Shown: one piece after another, positions 1 to 7,877 of the stretch | How positions within the stretch are numbered: the first letter of the stretch is position 1 | Layout: each line of letters begins with the position of its first letter | NCBI GenBank assembly: GCA_007694945.1 | Contig: REER01000128.1 | Location: forward strand, 1 to 41,086 | DNA length: 41,086 bases | Origin: Paracoccaceae bacterium | GTDB taxonomy: Bacteria > Pseudomonadota > Alphaproteobacteria > Rhodobacterales > Rhodobacteraceae | Direction of reading: 5' to 3' | Notes under the pieces: model-generated | The model's input: only the letters and a program-made list of their open reading frames with translations | The model's database searches: none | Told to the model about the DNA's origin: nothing | Made by a program: the position numbers and the translations under genes

Positions 1-838
1 CGGCCTTGGCCGCGATCACATGCATCAGCGGGCCACCCTGAATGCCGGGGAAGATCGCGGAATTGACCTTTTTCGCGATGGCCTCGTCATCGGTCAGGAT
101 CATGCCGCCGCGAGGGCCGCGTAAAGTCTTGTGGGTGGTGGTGGTGGCGACATGTGCATGCGGGAAGGGCGAGGGGTAAAGCCCCGCAGCCACGAGCCCC
201 GCGAAATGGGCCATATCCACCAGCAGATAGGCGCCGACCGAGTCCGCAATCTCGCGCATCTTGGCGAAATTGATGATCCGTGGAATGGCCGAGCCGCCAG
301 CGATGATCATCTTCGGCTGATGCTGGTGCGCCAGTTCTGCAATCTGGTCGTAATCCACATCGAGCGTGTCGCGCCGCACCCCGTATTGCACCGCATTGAA
401 CCATTTGCCCGACTGATTGGGCTTGGCGCCGTGGGTCAGGTGGCCACCGGCATCGAGGCTCATGCCGAGGATCGTGTCGCCCGGTTTAAGGAGTGCTGTG
501 AAGACACCCTGATTGGCCTGCGACCCGGAATTGGGCTGCACATTGGCAAAGCCACAGCCGAACAATTCGCAGGCGCGCGCGATGGCGAGATTCTCGGCCA
601 CATCGACATATTGACAGCCGCCATAATACCGCCGCCCCGGATAGCCCTCGGCGTATTTGTTGGTCAGCACCGAACCCTGCGCCTCCATCACGGCTTTCGA
701 GACGATGTTCTCCGACGCGATCAGTTCGATCTCGTCGCGCTGGCGGCCCAGTTCGGAGCGGATGGCGGCAAAGAGTTCGGGGTCACGGCTTTCCACGCCT
801 TCGCTGAAAAAGCCAGAATCGCGCGCGGTAATGTCCAT
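1..838 (-). CDS. glyA: Serine hydroxymethyltransferase (N-terminal part, runs off window)
   Basis: PLP enzyme that interconverts serine + tetrahydrofolate with glycine + 5,10-methylene-THF in the cytosol; it supplies one-carbon units. Translating the minus strand from the ATG at 836-838 gives about 279 residues. They open with [11 protein letters not shown] and contain the family landmarks [41 protein letters not shown] and GGHLTHG. The PLP-lysine motif [14 protein letters not shown] has its Schiff-base Lys at about residue 237 (codon 128-130). A GGAGG Shine-Dalgarno lies just upstream of the ATG. The remaining third of the protein is outside the window. The frame is open to base 1, so truncation is by the window edge, not a mutation. 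Confidence 0.97.
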   Translation of the reverse strand, partial: MDITARDSGFFSEGVESRDPELFAAIRSELGRQRDEIELIASENIVSKAVMEAQGSVLTNKYAEGYPGRRYYGGCQYVDVAENLAIARACELFGCGFANVQPNSGSQANQGVFTALLKPGDTILGMSLDAGGHLTHGAKPNQSGKWFNAVQYGVRRDTLDVDYDQIAELAHQHQPKMIIAGGSAIPRIINFAKMREIADSVGAYLLVDMAHFAGLVAAGLYPSPFPHAHVATTTTHKTLRGPRGGMILTDDEAIAKKVNSAIFPGIQGGPLMHVIAAKA

Positions 839-1016
839 GGGGCGGCCTCCGGGGCTGTGATGAGTTTGGCGGTCATGTATCGCATCATGGGCAAGAGGCA
901 AAGGCTGAATTCGCCGCATCGCAGGTGGCAAGCGACCGCAGCGCAGTGCTATGCTCGGTACGGGACTGCGCTATGTTGAAGAATTGGCCAAGTCACCTTT
1001 ACCGGGACCACTCGCG

Positions 1017-1538
1017 ATGGAACCTGACTGCACAGTGATTGATGACCTCTCGGCGCCGCATCCCCATGCGGCAAATGGTGCGCGCTGGGAGTTGATCTCG
1101 GATCGCGTGATGGGCGGGGTCTCGCGCGGGGTCATGGAACGCGAGATGGTCGCCAGTCGCATGGCCTTGCGGATGCGGGGTGCGGTCAGCCTCGAAAATA
1201 ATGGCGGCTTTGTACAGATGGCGCTCGATATGAGCCCAGACGGAGGCACAGTGGATGCGCGTGCATGGCGCGGGATCGAGCTGGATGTGCTGGGCAATGG
1301 CGAAGCCTATAACCTGCACCTGCGCACCGCAGATGTGACCCGCCCGTGGCAATCCTATCGCCAGGGTTTCACTGCGACACGTGAGTGGCGCAGGCTTCGA
1401 CTGTCCTTCGCGGATTTCAAGCCGCACCGGCTGGATGCAGCCCTTGACTTGTCGCGCCTGCGCCGTCTGGGCCTTTTGGCCATCGGGCGCGCCTTTGACG
1501 CCGATCTTGCGTTGGCTGGAATACGGTTTTTCCGCTGA
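1017..1538 (+). CDS. CIA30 family protein
   Basis: Protein of about 173 residues resembling the CIA30 domain (complex I intermediate-associated protein 30; a galactose-binding-like jelly-roll). Recognisable segments are WELISDRVMGGVSRG near the N-terminus, a central WRGIELDVLGNGEAYNLHLRT and the C-terminal WRRLRLSFADFKPHR. The bacterial role is not established; the eukaryotic name comes from complex I assembly. I start at ATG 1017 (MEPDCTVIDDLS) because the DRVMGG-type core then sits at the usual distance from the N-terminus. An in-frame ATG at 951 would add 22 unconvincing residues. No signal peptide is seen. The gene is convergent with the tct operon, with a GC hairpin between them. Confidence 0.75.
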   Translation: MEPDCTVIDDLSAPHPHAANGARWELISDRVMGGVSRGVMEREMVASRMALRMRGAVSLENNGGFVQMALDMSPDGGTVDARAWRGIELDVLGNGEAYNLHLRTADVTRPWQSYRQGFTATREWRRLRLSFADFKPHRLDAALDLSRLRRLGLLAIGRAFDADLALAGIRFFR

Positions 1539-1554
1539 GCGCGTGAAGACGTGC

Positions 1555-1576
1555 GGGGGCCGCGCAGGCGGCCCCC
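1555..1576. terminator. GC hairpin between convergent CIA30 and tctC genes
   Basis: GGGGGCCGC and GCGGCCCCC form a perfect 9-bp stem around a GCAG loop, in the 48-bp gap between two convergent genes. There is no strong U tract on either strand, so it is a plausible bidirectional terminator rather than a proven one. Confidence 0.55.
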
Positions 1577-1586
1577 GACGCTTGTC

Positions 1587-2516
1587 TCAATCGCCGCCCA
1601 TGACCTCTTCATTCGCGGCGCGAATGCGGCGGACATTGGCTTCCATCTCTTCCTGACCGATATTGACGACCGGGAAGAAGGTGTTGCCCTCGGTGATATC
1701 GATGAAGGCTTCGGCCTCACTGGCGAAAGCCGCCGCTTCCATCAGCCGCTCCTTGACATCATCCGGAACACCTGTGGGCACAACGATGGTGCGGTAATCC
1801 TCGATCGAGTAGTTATAGCCCAGTTCGATCAGCGTCGGGCTGTCGGGGTAGAAGGGCGAGCGCTCGGCCGACATGAAGGCGGCAATCGTCATCTCGCCCG
1901 TGGGCGTGTATTGCGCATGCGTGCCGCCAGAATAGGCGAAATCGACCTCGCGGCCCAGCACCAGCGGCGCCATGCCAGCACCACCGCCTGTGGGCACAAT
2001 CGCCAGATCAAGCCCTTCTTCCTCGGCAATGGCACGGATGATGGCCTCGTCCAGCGCAGTCTGCTGAGCATAGGTCATCGGGTTTTCCTTGCCGTGTTCG
2101 ATGATCTCGTCAAAAGTCTGGAAGGGCTGCTCGGACGAGGTGACGATGGCGTTCTGCGCCAGCGCGAGTGCTGCCAGATATTCGAAATCGTCGATCTCGT
2201 ATTCCACCGGCGTGACAATCGGGGTGAAGGTCAGCGCCGTCAGCCCGCCGAAGAGGAAGGTATAGCCATCGGGCTCAGTATTGGCGAGGCGCGTGAAAGC
2301 CACTGCCGAACCACCGCCGGGCTGGTTGACCACATTGACCGGCTGGCCGAGGGCTTCCTCCAGCACATTGGCAAGCACGCGGCCCTGAATGTCGGTCGAG
2401 CCGCCCGGGTTGAAGCCGATCACCATCGTCAGCGGCCGCGTCGGCCAGTCATCAGCCATCGCGGCCGGTGCAGTCAGCATCGTCGCGCCGAGAATCGCTA
2501 CGAGTGTCTTTTTCAT
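1587..2516 (-). CDS. tctC: Tripartite tricarboxylate transporter substrate-binding protein (TctC/Bug), copy 2
   Basis: Periplasmic extracytoplasmic solute receptor of the TTT family (309 aa) that hands a carboxylate-type ligand to the TctAB membrane complex. A Sec signal peptide is visible (MKKTLVAILGATMLTAPAAMA|DDWP). The mature protein has the Bug-family pattern: WPTRPLTMVIGFNPGGSTD at the start, then VNVVNQPGGGSAVAF and the central AIVPTGGGAGMAPLVLG. It is the last gene of the operon tctB-tctA-tctC1-tctC2 and lies 19 bp after the preceding tctC. It shares the same architecture and many identical blocks with that gene but is clearly diverged, so the pair is an old tandem duplication. The ligand cannot be read from sequence. 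Confidence 0.93.
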   Translation of the reverse strand: MKKTLVAILGATMLTAPAAMADDWPTRPLTMVIGFNPGGSTDIQGRVLANVLEEALGQPVNVVNQPGGGSAVAFTRLANTEPDGYTFLFGGLTALTFTPIVTPVEYEIDDFEYLAALALAQNAIVTSSEQPFQTFDEIIEHGKENPMTYAQQTALDEAIIRAIAEEEGLDLAIVPTGGGAGMAPLVLGREVDFAYSGGTHAQYTPTGEMTIAAFMSAERSPFYPDSPTLIELGYNYSIEDYRTIVVPTGVPDDVKERLMEAAAFASEAEAFIDITEGNTFFPVVNIGQEEMEANVRRIRAANEEVMGGD

Positions 2517-2535
2517 CTGTCTCTCTCCTGTTGTG

Positions 2536-3489
2536 TTAATCGGCCATCAAGGCCTCGTTGGCTGCGCGAATCTCGCGCAGCGTGGCCTCAGTTTCCGCAC
2601 CGTCCATGAAGACAATCGGATGCTGAGTATTCTCCACCGTGACATTCACGAAAGGCTCATGCTCGACAGCGAAGCGCGCGGCATTCTCGAACGCCTCCAC
2701 AATCTCGTCAGGCGTGTCGCCGGGAAGGAAGAACGAGCGGAAATCGTCCATGGCATAGGGATAGCCGAGGTCGACCAGGGTCGGCACATCCTCATAGAAG
2801 GGCGAGCGGTCGCGGGTGAAGAAGGCCAGGATATTCATGTCTCCGGTCGGCACATATTGCGAATGGATCCCGCCCGAGAACGCGAAATCGACCTCGCCGC
2901 CCAGCAGCAGCGGCGCTACCCCACCGCCACCGCCCGTGGGCACCATCGCCAGATCAAGCCCTTCCTGATCGGCGATATTCTGCATGATGGCGGCATCCAT
3001 CGGCAGTTGCTGGGCATAGGTCATCGGGTTCTCGCGCCCGTATTCGATCAGTTCCTCGAAGGTCTGAAACGGTGCATCGCCCGCTGCGATAACGCCGAAC
3101 TGGCCACCGACCAGCGTAGCCGCATAGCGGAAATCGTCGATGTCATACTCGGTCTCGGTCACGACGGGCGAGAAGGTCAGGCCCAGCATCACACCGAACA
3201 TGAACGTATGGCCATCGGGTGCGGCATTCATGAAGCGCGTCAGCGCCACTGCCCCGCCGCCACCGGGCTGGTTGACGACATTGACGGGCTGGCCGAAATA
3301 TTCCTCCAGAGAGCGCGCCAGAACGCGGCCCTGGATGTCGGTCGAGCCACCTGCAGCGAAGCCGATCACCATGGTCATCGGTTGTGTGGGACGCCATTCA
3401 TCGGCCATAGCTATGGGCGCAGTCATCAGCGCGCAGAGCGCTGCCCCTGCGGTCAGGATATTGCGTCGTTTCAAGGTAGTCTCCTCCAT
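2536..3489 (-). CDS. tctC: Tripartite tricarboxylate transporter substrate-binding protein (TctC/Bug), copy 1
   Basis: Second TctC-type periplasmic receptor (317 aa), between tctA (6 bp gap) and the other tctC. The N-terminus METTLKRRNILTAGAALCALMTAPIAMA contains an RR pair before the hydrophobic stretch, so Tat export is possible though not a perfect consensus. Mature landmarks are TQPMTMVIGFAAGGSTD, NVVNQPGGGGAVALTRF and MVPTGGGGGVAPLLLGG. Length and pattern are typical of the Bug family. Two receptors feeding one TctAB pair suggests a broadened or switched ligand range; that is inference. Start chosen as METT, preceded by a purine-rich AG tract. Confidence 0.93.
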   Translation of the reverse strand: MEETTLKRRNILTAGAALCALMTAPIAMADEWRPTQPMTMVIGFAAGGSTDIQGRVLARSLEEYFGQPVNVVNQPGGGGAVALTRFMNAAPDGHTFMFGVMLGLTFSPVVTETEYDIDDFRYAATLVGGQFGVIAAGDAPFQTFEELIEYGRENPMTYAQQLPMDAAIMQNIADQEGLDLAMVPTGGGGGVAPLLLGGEVDFAFSGGIHSQYVPTGDMNILAFFTRDRSPFYEDVPTLVDLGYPYAMDDFRSFFLPGDTPDEIVEAFENAARFAVEHEPFVNVTVENTQHPIVFMDGAETEATLREIRAANEALMAD

Positions 3490-3495
3490 CTTACT

Positions 3496-5010
3496 TTAGT
3501 CTGCCGGCGCATTGGCCAGCGGTTTTTCCTTGCGGAAAGTGCGTATGATCAGCGCGACCAGCGCGATCGCCGTGCAGGCGATGAAGACCATCGCAATCGG
3601 GCGGTCCAGCAGGATCGCCCAGTCGCCGCGTGACAGGATGATCGACTGGCGCAGGTTCAGCTCCAGCATGGGCGTGATGATGAAGGCCACCAGGAAAGTG
3701 ACGAACGAGTAGTCGTATTTCTTCATCAGATAGCCTAGAAGCGCGAAGACCATCAGGATGATCAGCCCGAAGGTACCATAGCCCTGCAACATCATCCCGG
3801 CAAGGCAGAAGAAGATCACGATAGGGATCACCACATGCGGCGGCACCTTCGTGATCTGGGCAAAGAACATCAACCCGTACCAGCCCAGCACCAGCATGAT
3901 CAGCGAGGCGAGGATCATGCCCGCGAAGATCGAATAGAGCAGTTCCGGTTCGTCGCGCAGCAAGAGCGGCCCCACGGTGATGCCGTGGATGGCAAAGGCC
4001 CCGATCAGTAGCGCCGCCGACACATTGCCCGGGATCCCCAGCCCGAAGAGCGGGATCAGCGCTGCCGGGATCACGGCATTATCCGCCGATTCCGAGGCCG
4101 CGATGCCCTTGGGTTCGCCCTTGCCGAAGCGTTCGGGGTTCTTCGATGCCTTCTGTGCCATGCCATAGGACATGAACGATCCGACTGACGGGCCAAGCCC
4201 CGGCAGCGCGCCGACAAAGGTGCCGATCCCGGTTCCGCGCAGAATTGTCGGGACGATGCCCCGGAAAATTGGCCATGTGATGCGGTCACTCTGATCCTTC
4301 TTGAGTACGACCGACATCGTCTCGCGCTCATAGCGCAGCTTTTCGGATTGCACGAACATCTCGGAGAGCGCCAGCGTACCGATGGCGACCGCGATCAGTG
4401 GCATGCCGTCCATTAACTCGGCATAGCCGAAGGTGAGCCGCGGCAAGCCGGTCTGATTGTCGAGCCCGATGGTGCCGAGAAAAATACCAAAACCCCCGGC
4501 GGCCAAACCCTTGAAAACATTGCCGCTGGACAGACCGGCGATGAACACCAGTGCAAAGGCCAGGATCGCGGCCATTTCATAAGGCCCGAACATCAGGGCG
4601 ACGCGCGCGAAAGGGATCGCTACAAAGATCAGGATGATCGTGGCCAGAATATCGCCGATCACCGAGGCCAGAAGCCCGATCTGCAACGCTGTCTTGGGCT
4701 TGCCTTGCTTGGCCATCGGGTAGCCGTCCAACGCTGTCGCGGCCGAAGACGCCTCACCCGGGGCGTTGAGCAGGATGGCCGAAACCGCCGAGCCCGCTGC
4801 CGAGCCCTTCGACAGCCCGATCAGGAAGGAAATCGCGATGAAGGGCGACATGTAGAAGGTCATCGGGATGGCGATGGCAATCGCAACCGAGCGCGACAGG
4901 CCGGGGATGACGCCCACGACATAGCCCAGCAGCACCCCGCCGCCGATGCCGATGAAAGACGCTAGCGTCAGTGCCTCACCAGCGGCGGCCCCTACAGCAG
5001 AAAAATCCAT
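3496..5010 (-). CDS. tctA: Tripartite tricarboxylate transporter large permease TctA
   Basis: Large inner-membrane permease subunit (504 aa, the usual length of DUF112/TctA proteins) of the sodium- or proton-coupled TTT carboxylate transporter. It is hydrophobic throughout, with about 11-12 membrane segments. It carries the two conserved TctA repeats: GLSKGSAAGSAVSAILLNAPGEASSAATALDG-type near residue 70, and GALPGLGPSVGSFMSYGMAQK...GIAASESADNAVIPAALIPL near 260-320. It lies 3 bp downstream of tctB and 6 bp upstream of the first tctC, so it is one transcription unit. Confidence 0.95.
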   Translation of the reverse strand: MDFSAVGAAAGEALTLASFIGIGGGVLLGYVVGVIPGLSRSVAIAIAIPMTFYMSPFIAISFLIGLSKGSAAGSAVSAILLNAPGEASSAATALDGYPMAKQGKPKTALQIGLLASVIGDILATIILIFVAIPFARVALMFGPYEMAAILAFALVFIAGLSSGNVFKGLAAGGFGIFLGTIGLDNQTGLPRLTFGYAELMDGMPLIAVAIGTLALSEMFVQSEKLRYERETMSVVLKKDQSDRITWPIFRGIVPTILRGTGIGTFVGALPGLGPSVGSFMSYGMAQKASKNPERFGKGEPKGIAASESADNAVIPAALIPLFGLGIPGNVSAALLIGAFAIHGITVGPLLLRDEPELLYSIFAGMILASLIMLVLGWYGLMFFAQITKVPPHVVIPIVIFFCLAGMMLQGYGTFGLIILMVFALLGYLMKKYDYSFVTFLVAFIITPMLELNLRQSIILSRGDWAILLDRPIAMVFIACTAIALVALIIRTFRKEKPLANAPAD

Positions 5011-5013
5011 CGC

Positions 5014-5466
5014 TCACACCACCCCGACACGCATCAGGTAAACCGAAAGAATATAGAGCAGCACCACCGGCACGATGGAGCAGCCCAGAAGCATGTACCA
5101 GCGGCGCTCGCCCAACAGAAACAGCATACCCCCGATCAGGAAAGGCCCGAACCAGGTCAGCTTGATGAAAGTCATGAACCAGATCGCCACTGCGACATAG
5201 GCAAAGGGCCATGCCGCCCAGGCGACTGCGTCCCAATGCAGATCACCTACAAACGGCGGTATCCGCGCGGCAATCATCTGAATAAGGCTCTTGGCGGCAA
5301 CTATGCCGCCACAGATCACCATGAACCATGCGCCGATACTAGGCACGAGACCGGGTGGCATTTGGGCGAATGGATTGGAGCCAGCGTAATTCGGAATCAT
5401 CCAGAACAAGGCGAGCAGCCCGAAAGCGACTACAGCAAGCCCGGACCAGAAATCTGATCTCTGCAT
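5014..5466 (-). CDS. tctB: Tripartite tricarboxylate transporter small permease TctB
   Basis: Small membrane subunit (150 aa) with four predicted transmembrane segments: VVAFGLLALFWMIPNYA, MVICGGIVAAKSLI, WAAWPFAYVAVAIWFM, and the C-terminal MLLGCSIVPVVLLYILSVYLM. This is the standard TctB topology. It is the first gene of the tct operon. Order here is B-A-C-C; in many operons C comes first. The ATG at 5464-5466 has a GGGAAG purine tract upstream. Expression is probably controlled from the 5467-5804 intergenic region. Confidence 0.88.
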   Translation of the reverse strand: MQRSDFWSGLAVVAFGLLALFWMIPNYAGSNPFAQMPPGLVPSIGAWFMVICGGIVAAKSLIQMIAARIPPFVGDLHWDAVAWAAWPFAYVAVAIWFMTFIKLTWFGPFLIGGMLFLLGERRWYMLLGCSIVPVVLLYILSVYLMRVGVV

Positions 5467-5804
5467 ATCTACTTCCCATTGTGAGTCTCGGGTTTCGCAT
5501 GCCGCATGTGCGGTTAAAGCTGTCCCGGACCTATTAGCCTTAACTCAATCGTGAACGATTGAGTCACAGCGCGCAACCCCCAGTCCCATTTTATTCGAAT
5601 TGCAACCCTCCGTGATGCTCAGACCTGCAACGCGCGCAGAATTTGATCGCTCAGGAATAGGCACCCGCGAACACGCTGTGGGCCGGCGTCAGGTTCCGGT
5701 GCCTGCCTTGCCGTACAAAGATAAGCGCAGCACCCCGCGAGAGCCGTTGCCGGCCGGTGATAGGCGGGCGACCATACCCCGAGATTGGGCTGGCCGCCGC
5801 GCGA
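5467..5804. promoter_or_regulatory. 338-bp intergenic region upstream of the tct operon
   Basis: No convincing coding sequence. It holds the promoter side of tctB and the 3' side of the flavin monooxygenase gene. The clear structured element is a perfect palindrome at 5543-5564 (listed separately). No strong terminator hairpin for the monooxygenase gene was recognised here. Confidence 0.5.
5543..5564. promoter_or_regulatory. Perfect 10+10 bp palindrome, candidate operator of the tct operon
   Basis: ACTCAATCGT - GA - ACGATTGAGT: two perfect 10-bp arms with a 2-bp centre, 77 bp upstream of the tctB start. Size and symmetry suit a dimeric repressor or activator. The ATCGT..ACGAT core resembles the TxGTxxxACxA style of GntR sites, but the regulator is not in the neighbourhood. 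There is no T tract, so a terminator is unlikely. Confidence 0.6.
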
Positions 5805-7292
5805 TCAACTCACCTCATAGCGAGGCGCAGTAGCGAGGTAGCGGCCATATGAGGGCGCGTGCGGGTAGGAGAATTGCTCGGCCAGCGGATTGGACCGCTT
5901 GCACTCTTTCGCCCCGATGTCAGCGAGCAATTCATCAAAGTGCCGGAAATGGAACGGGGCCGAACACAGCCCGCCATATACCTGCGCAGCCGGACGCTCC
6001 TTGCGCCGCCAGTGCAGCATCGCCTCGATATTTTCCTCCATCTCGGCGCGGCTGGGCTGGTGGGCGAGCTTGCCATCGACATAGCGCACCAGCCAGTTGG
6101 CGATCATCTCGGCCGACAGCACAGTGCAGAAGCTGGAGTTGAAGCCGACAAAGCCCGTATCCGGCAGATCGGGATTCACCGCGAGCCGGTAGGTCCGGTA
6201 CTGGCCATCCGCCTCGATCAGCTTGTCGCGGTATTCCTGCGGCAGATAGGGTATCCCCAGCTTCCAACCCACCGCCAGAATGGCCATATCACAGTCGATC
6301 TTGTCGCCATTCTCCAGCACGACGCTGTCGCCCTCATAATGCGAGAAACCGCTCCGGATGGGGCGGATGCTGCCATCCTTGAAACACTCGAACATCCCGG
6401 GCGTGACCAGAGGCAACGAGCATGAAGCCTCTTTCTCGATCGGAGTTTCCGGCACCATGTCCCATTTTTTCAGCCCCAGTTGCAGCTTGAGCAGCGTCTC
6501 CAGCCCGCGAAAATTGGCCCAGACAAGCGGTTTGGTCACTGCTCTCAGCACCCGTCCCAATGGTGACGGGCTCCAGCCGTTGAACTGCACCTCCTGCGCG
6601 CGCATGTAGAGGAGCCGCTTGAAATTGATCCCGCCCACGAAATAGGGCACCCGCCAGACATTGTGGCGAAAGACCAGCGTGACCGATTTCGCGCCGCGTT
6701 TCGCCGCGCTGACCGCGATATCCGTCGCCGATTTGGACCCGCCCAGCACCACGACGCGCTTGCCCCGGATCATCTCGGGGTCGGTATATTCCGACGAATG
6801 CATCACCTGCCCGCCCTGCGCGACGAAGTCTTCCTGCCCCGGATGCATGATGATGTTCTTGTCCGAGAATTGCCCAGTGCAGATGGCCACAAAGTCGACA
6901 TCCTGCTGGCGCACCCGTCCGGCGCTTTCGAGCGTCAGGGTCCAGCCCGGCTCGCCATCCGCGCGCCGCTCCATCGCCATGACATTGGTGTTGAGTTGGA
7001 ATAACCGGCCCAGCTTGTGCTTGGCGGCATAGGAATGCAGGTAGGCATGCACCTGCGGCCCCTTGGGCCATTCCGGGTAGTCATCCGGCATCGGATGATC
7101 GGTGAAGCAATAGAGATCCTTGGGCGATTGCGTCTGCACATCGGGGTAGGAGCGGGATAACTCCCACACACCCCCAAAATCATGGCTGCGCTCATAGCCC
7201 AGCACGCGGTGCCCCTGCGCGTCAAAGGCCTTGGCAGCGGCCAGCCCGCTGACGCCCCCGCCGATCACGGCGACGGTCTTGCGCTTGGTCAT
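5805..7292 (-). CDS. Flavin-containing monooxygenase (class B, FMO/BVMO-like)
   Basis: FAD/NADPH monooxygenase of 495 aa, oxidising a soft heteroatom or carbonyl substrate. The FAD-binding Rossmann motif VAVIGGGVSGLAAAKAF is at residues about 7-23. An FMO-like HSSEY segment precedes the NADPH Rossmann motif VVVLGGSKSATDIAVSAA (about 177-194). Further marks are FVAICTGQFSDKNI and the C-terminal FVGFNSSFCT. It lies 12 bp downstream of the cupin gene; the AAGGGGG Shine-Dalgarno overlaps the cupin stop, so translation is probably coupled. The divergent AraC regulator beyond the cupin gene probably controls both. Substrate unknown. Confidence 0.85.
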   Translation of the reverse strand: MTKRKTVAVIGGGVSGLAAAKAFDAQGHRVLGYERSHDFGGVWELSRSYPDVQTQSPKDLYCFTDHPMPDDYPEWPKGPQVHAYLHSYAAKHKLGRLFQLNTNVMAMERRADGEPGWTLTLESAGRVRQQDVDFVAICTGQFSDKNIIMHPGQEDFVAQGGQVMHSSEYTDPEMIRGKRVVVLGGSKSATDIAVSAAKRGAKSVTLVFRHNVWRVPYFVGGINFKRLLYMRAQEVQFNGWSPSPLGRVLRAVTKPLVWANFRGLETLLKLQLGLKKWDMVPETPIEKEASCSLPLVTPGMFECFKDGSIRPIRSGFSHYEGDSVVLENGDKIDCDMAILAVGWKLGIPYLPQEYRDKLIEADGQYRTYRLAVNPDLPDTGFVGFNSSFCTVLSAEMIANWLVRYVDGKLAHQPSRAEMEENIEAMLHWRRKERPAAQVYGGLCSAPFHFRHFDELLADIGAKECKRSNPLAEQFSYPHAPSYGRYLATAPRYEVS

Positions 7293-7304
7293 GGTAATGC
7301 CCCC

Positions 7305-7748
7305 TTATTCGTTCGGAGGCGGCAGGAAATCGACCTCGTGCAAGGCCGACAGGCGCACCAGTTCTTCCGGGTCAGTCACCCCGTCGAGCGCGCAGAACAG
7401 ATCGAACAGCTTGCGCGCCGGGGCCACGCCAAAGACGACAACGGCATCCTTACCCGAGCGGTTGAAAATGCCATGCGCAATGCCCATCGGCATGCGCACA
7501 GTGTCGCCCGGTCCCGCCTTGTGCACATCGGGGCCGAATTCCACTTCGAGATTGCCCTCGATCACATAGATCCACTCATCCTGTGTGGGGTGGATATGTG
7601 GCGGCACGAATGTGCCATCGGGGATATGCGCATGCCATATGAAGGCGGCATCCGTGTGCAGCTTGGGCGTATAGGTATGGCCGACGACGTTCCAGGACTT
7701 GCCATCTATCCCGTCACTGGCCAGCGTCACTCCAGCTTGATCACTCAT
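7305..7748 (-). CDS. Cupin domain-containing protein
   Basis: Single-domain cupin of 147 aa. Cupin motif 1 is HAHIPDGTFVPPHIHPTQDEWIYVIEGNLEV (two His and a Glu for metal) and motif 2 is GPGDTVRMPMGIAHGIFN. The C-terminal DPEELVRLSALHEVDFLPPP is typical of small quercetinase-like or isomerase-like cupins. I start at ATG 7748 (MSDQAGVTLAS), preceded by a GGGAGA Shine-Dalgarno; a longer open frame to 8123 overlaps the regulator gene and is rejected. First gene of a cupin-monooxygenase operon. A small-molecule catabolic step is likely; the substrate cannot be told. Confidence 0.85.
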   Translation of the reverse strand: MSDQAGVTLASDGIDGKSWNVVGHTYTPKLHTDAAFIWHAHIPDGTFVPPHIHPTQDEWIYVIEGNLEVEFGPDVHKAGPGDTVRMPMGIAHGIFNRSGKDAVVVFGVAPARKLFDLFCALDGVTDPEELVRLSALHEVDFLPPPNE

Positions 7749-7877
7749 GATTGTCTCCCTGTTTTTGATCTTCTGAGCGCAGTCTACGCCCGGTCGAGAA
7801 AAATCATTATCCGAAATGCGCAAAAATCCTGCGGATACGACACTTGATTTAAGCTTGAAATACTTTACGCTGCCTGC
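7749..7877. promoter_or_regulatory. Divergent promoter region between cupin operon and araC-type gene
   Basis: 129-bp AT-richer gap between two divergent genes. It should hold both promoters and the AraC-type operator. No perfect direct-repeat pair could be fixed by eye. Confidence 0.45.

Noticed and set aside
2389-3633. 414-codon plus-strand open frame opposite the first tctC
   Set aside because: Shadow of a clear signal-peptide-bearing receptor gene; a similar shadow opposite the second tctC simply reflects the paralogy.
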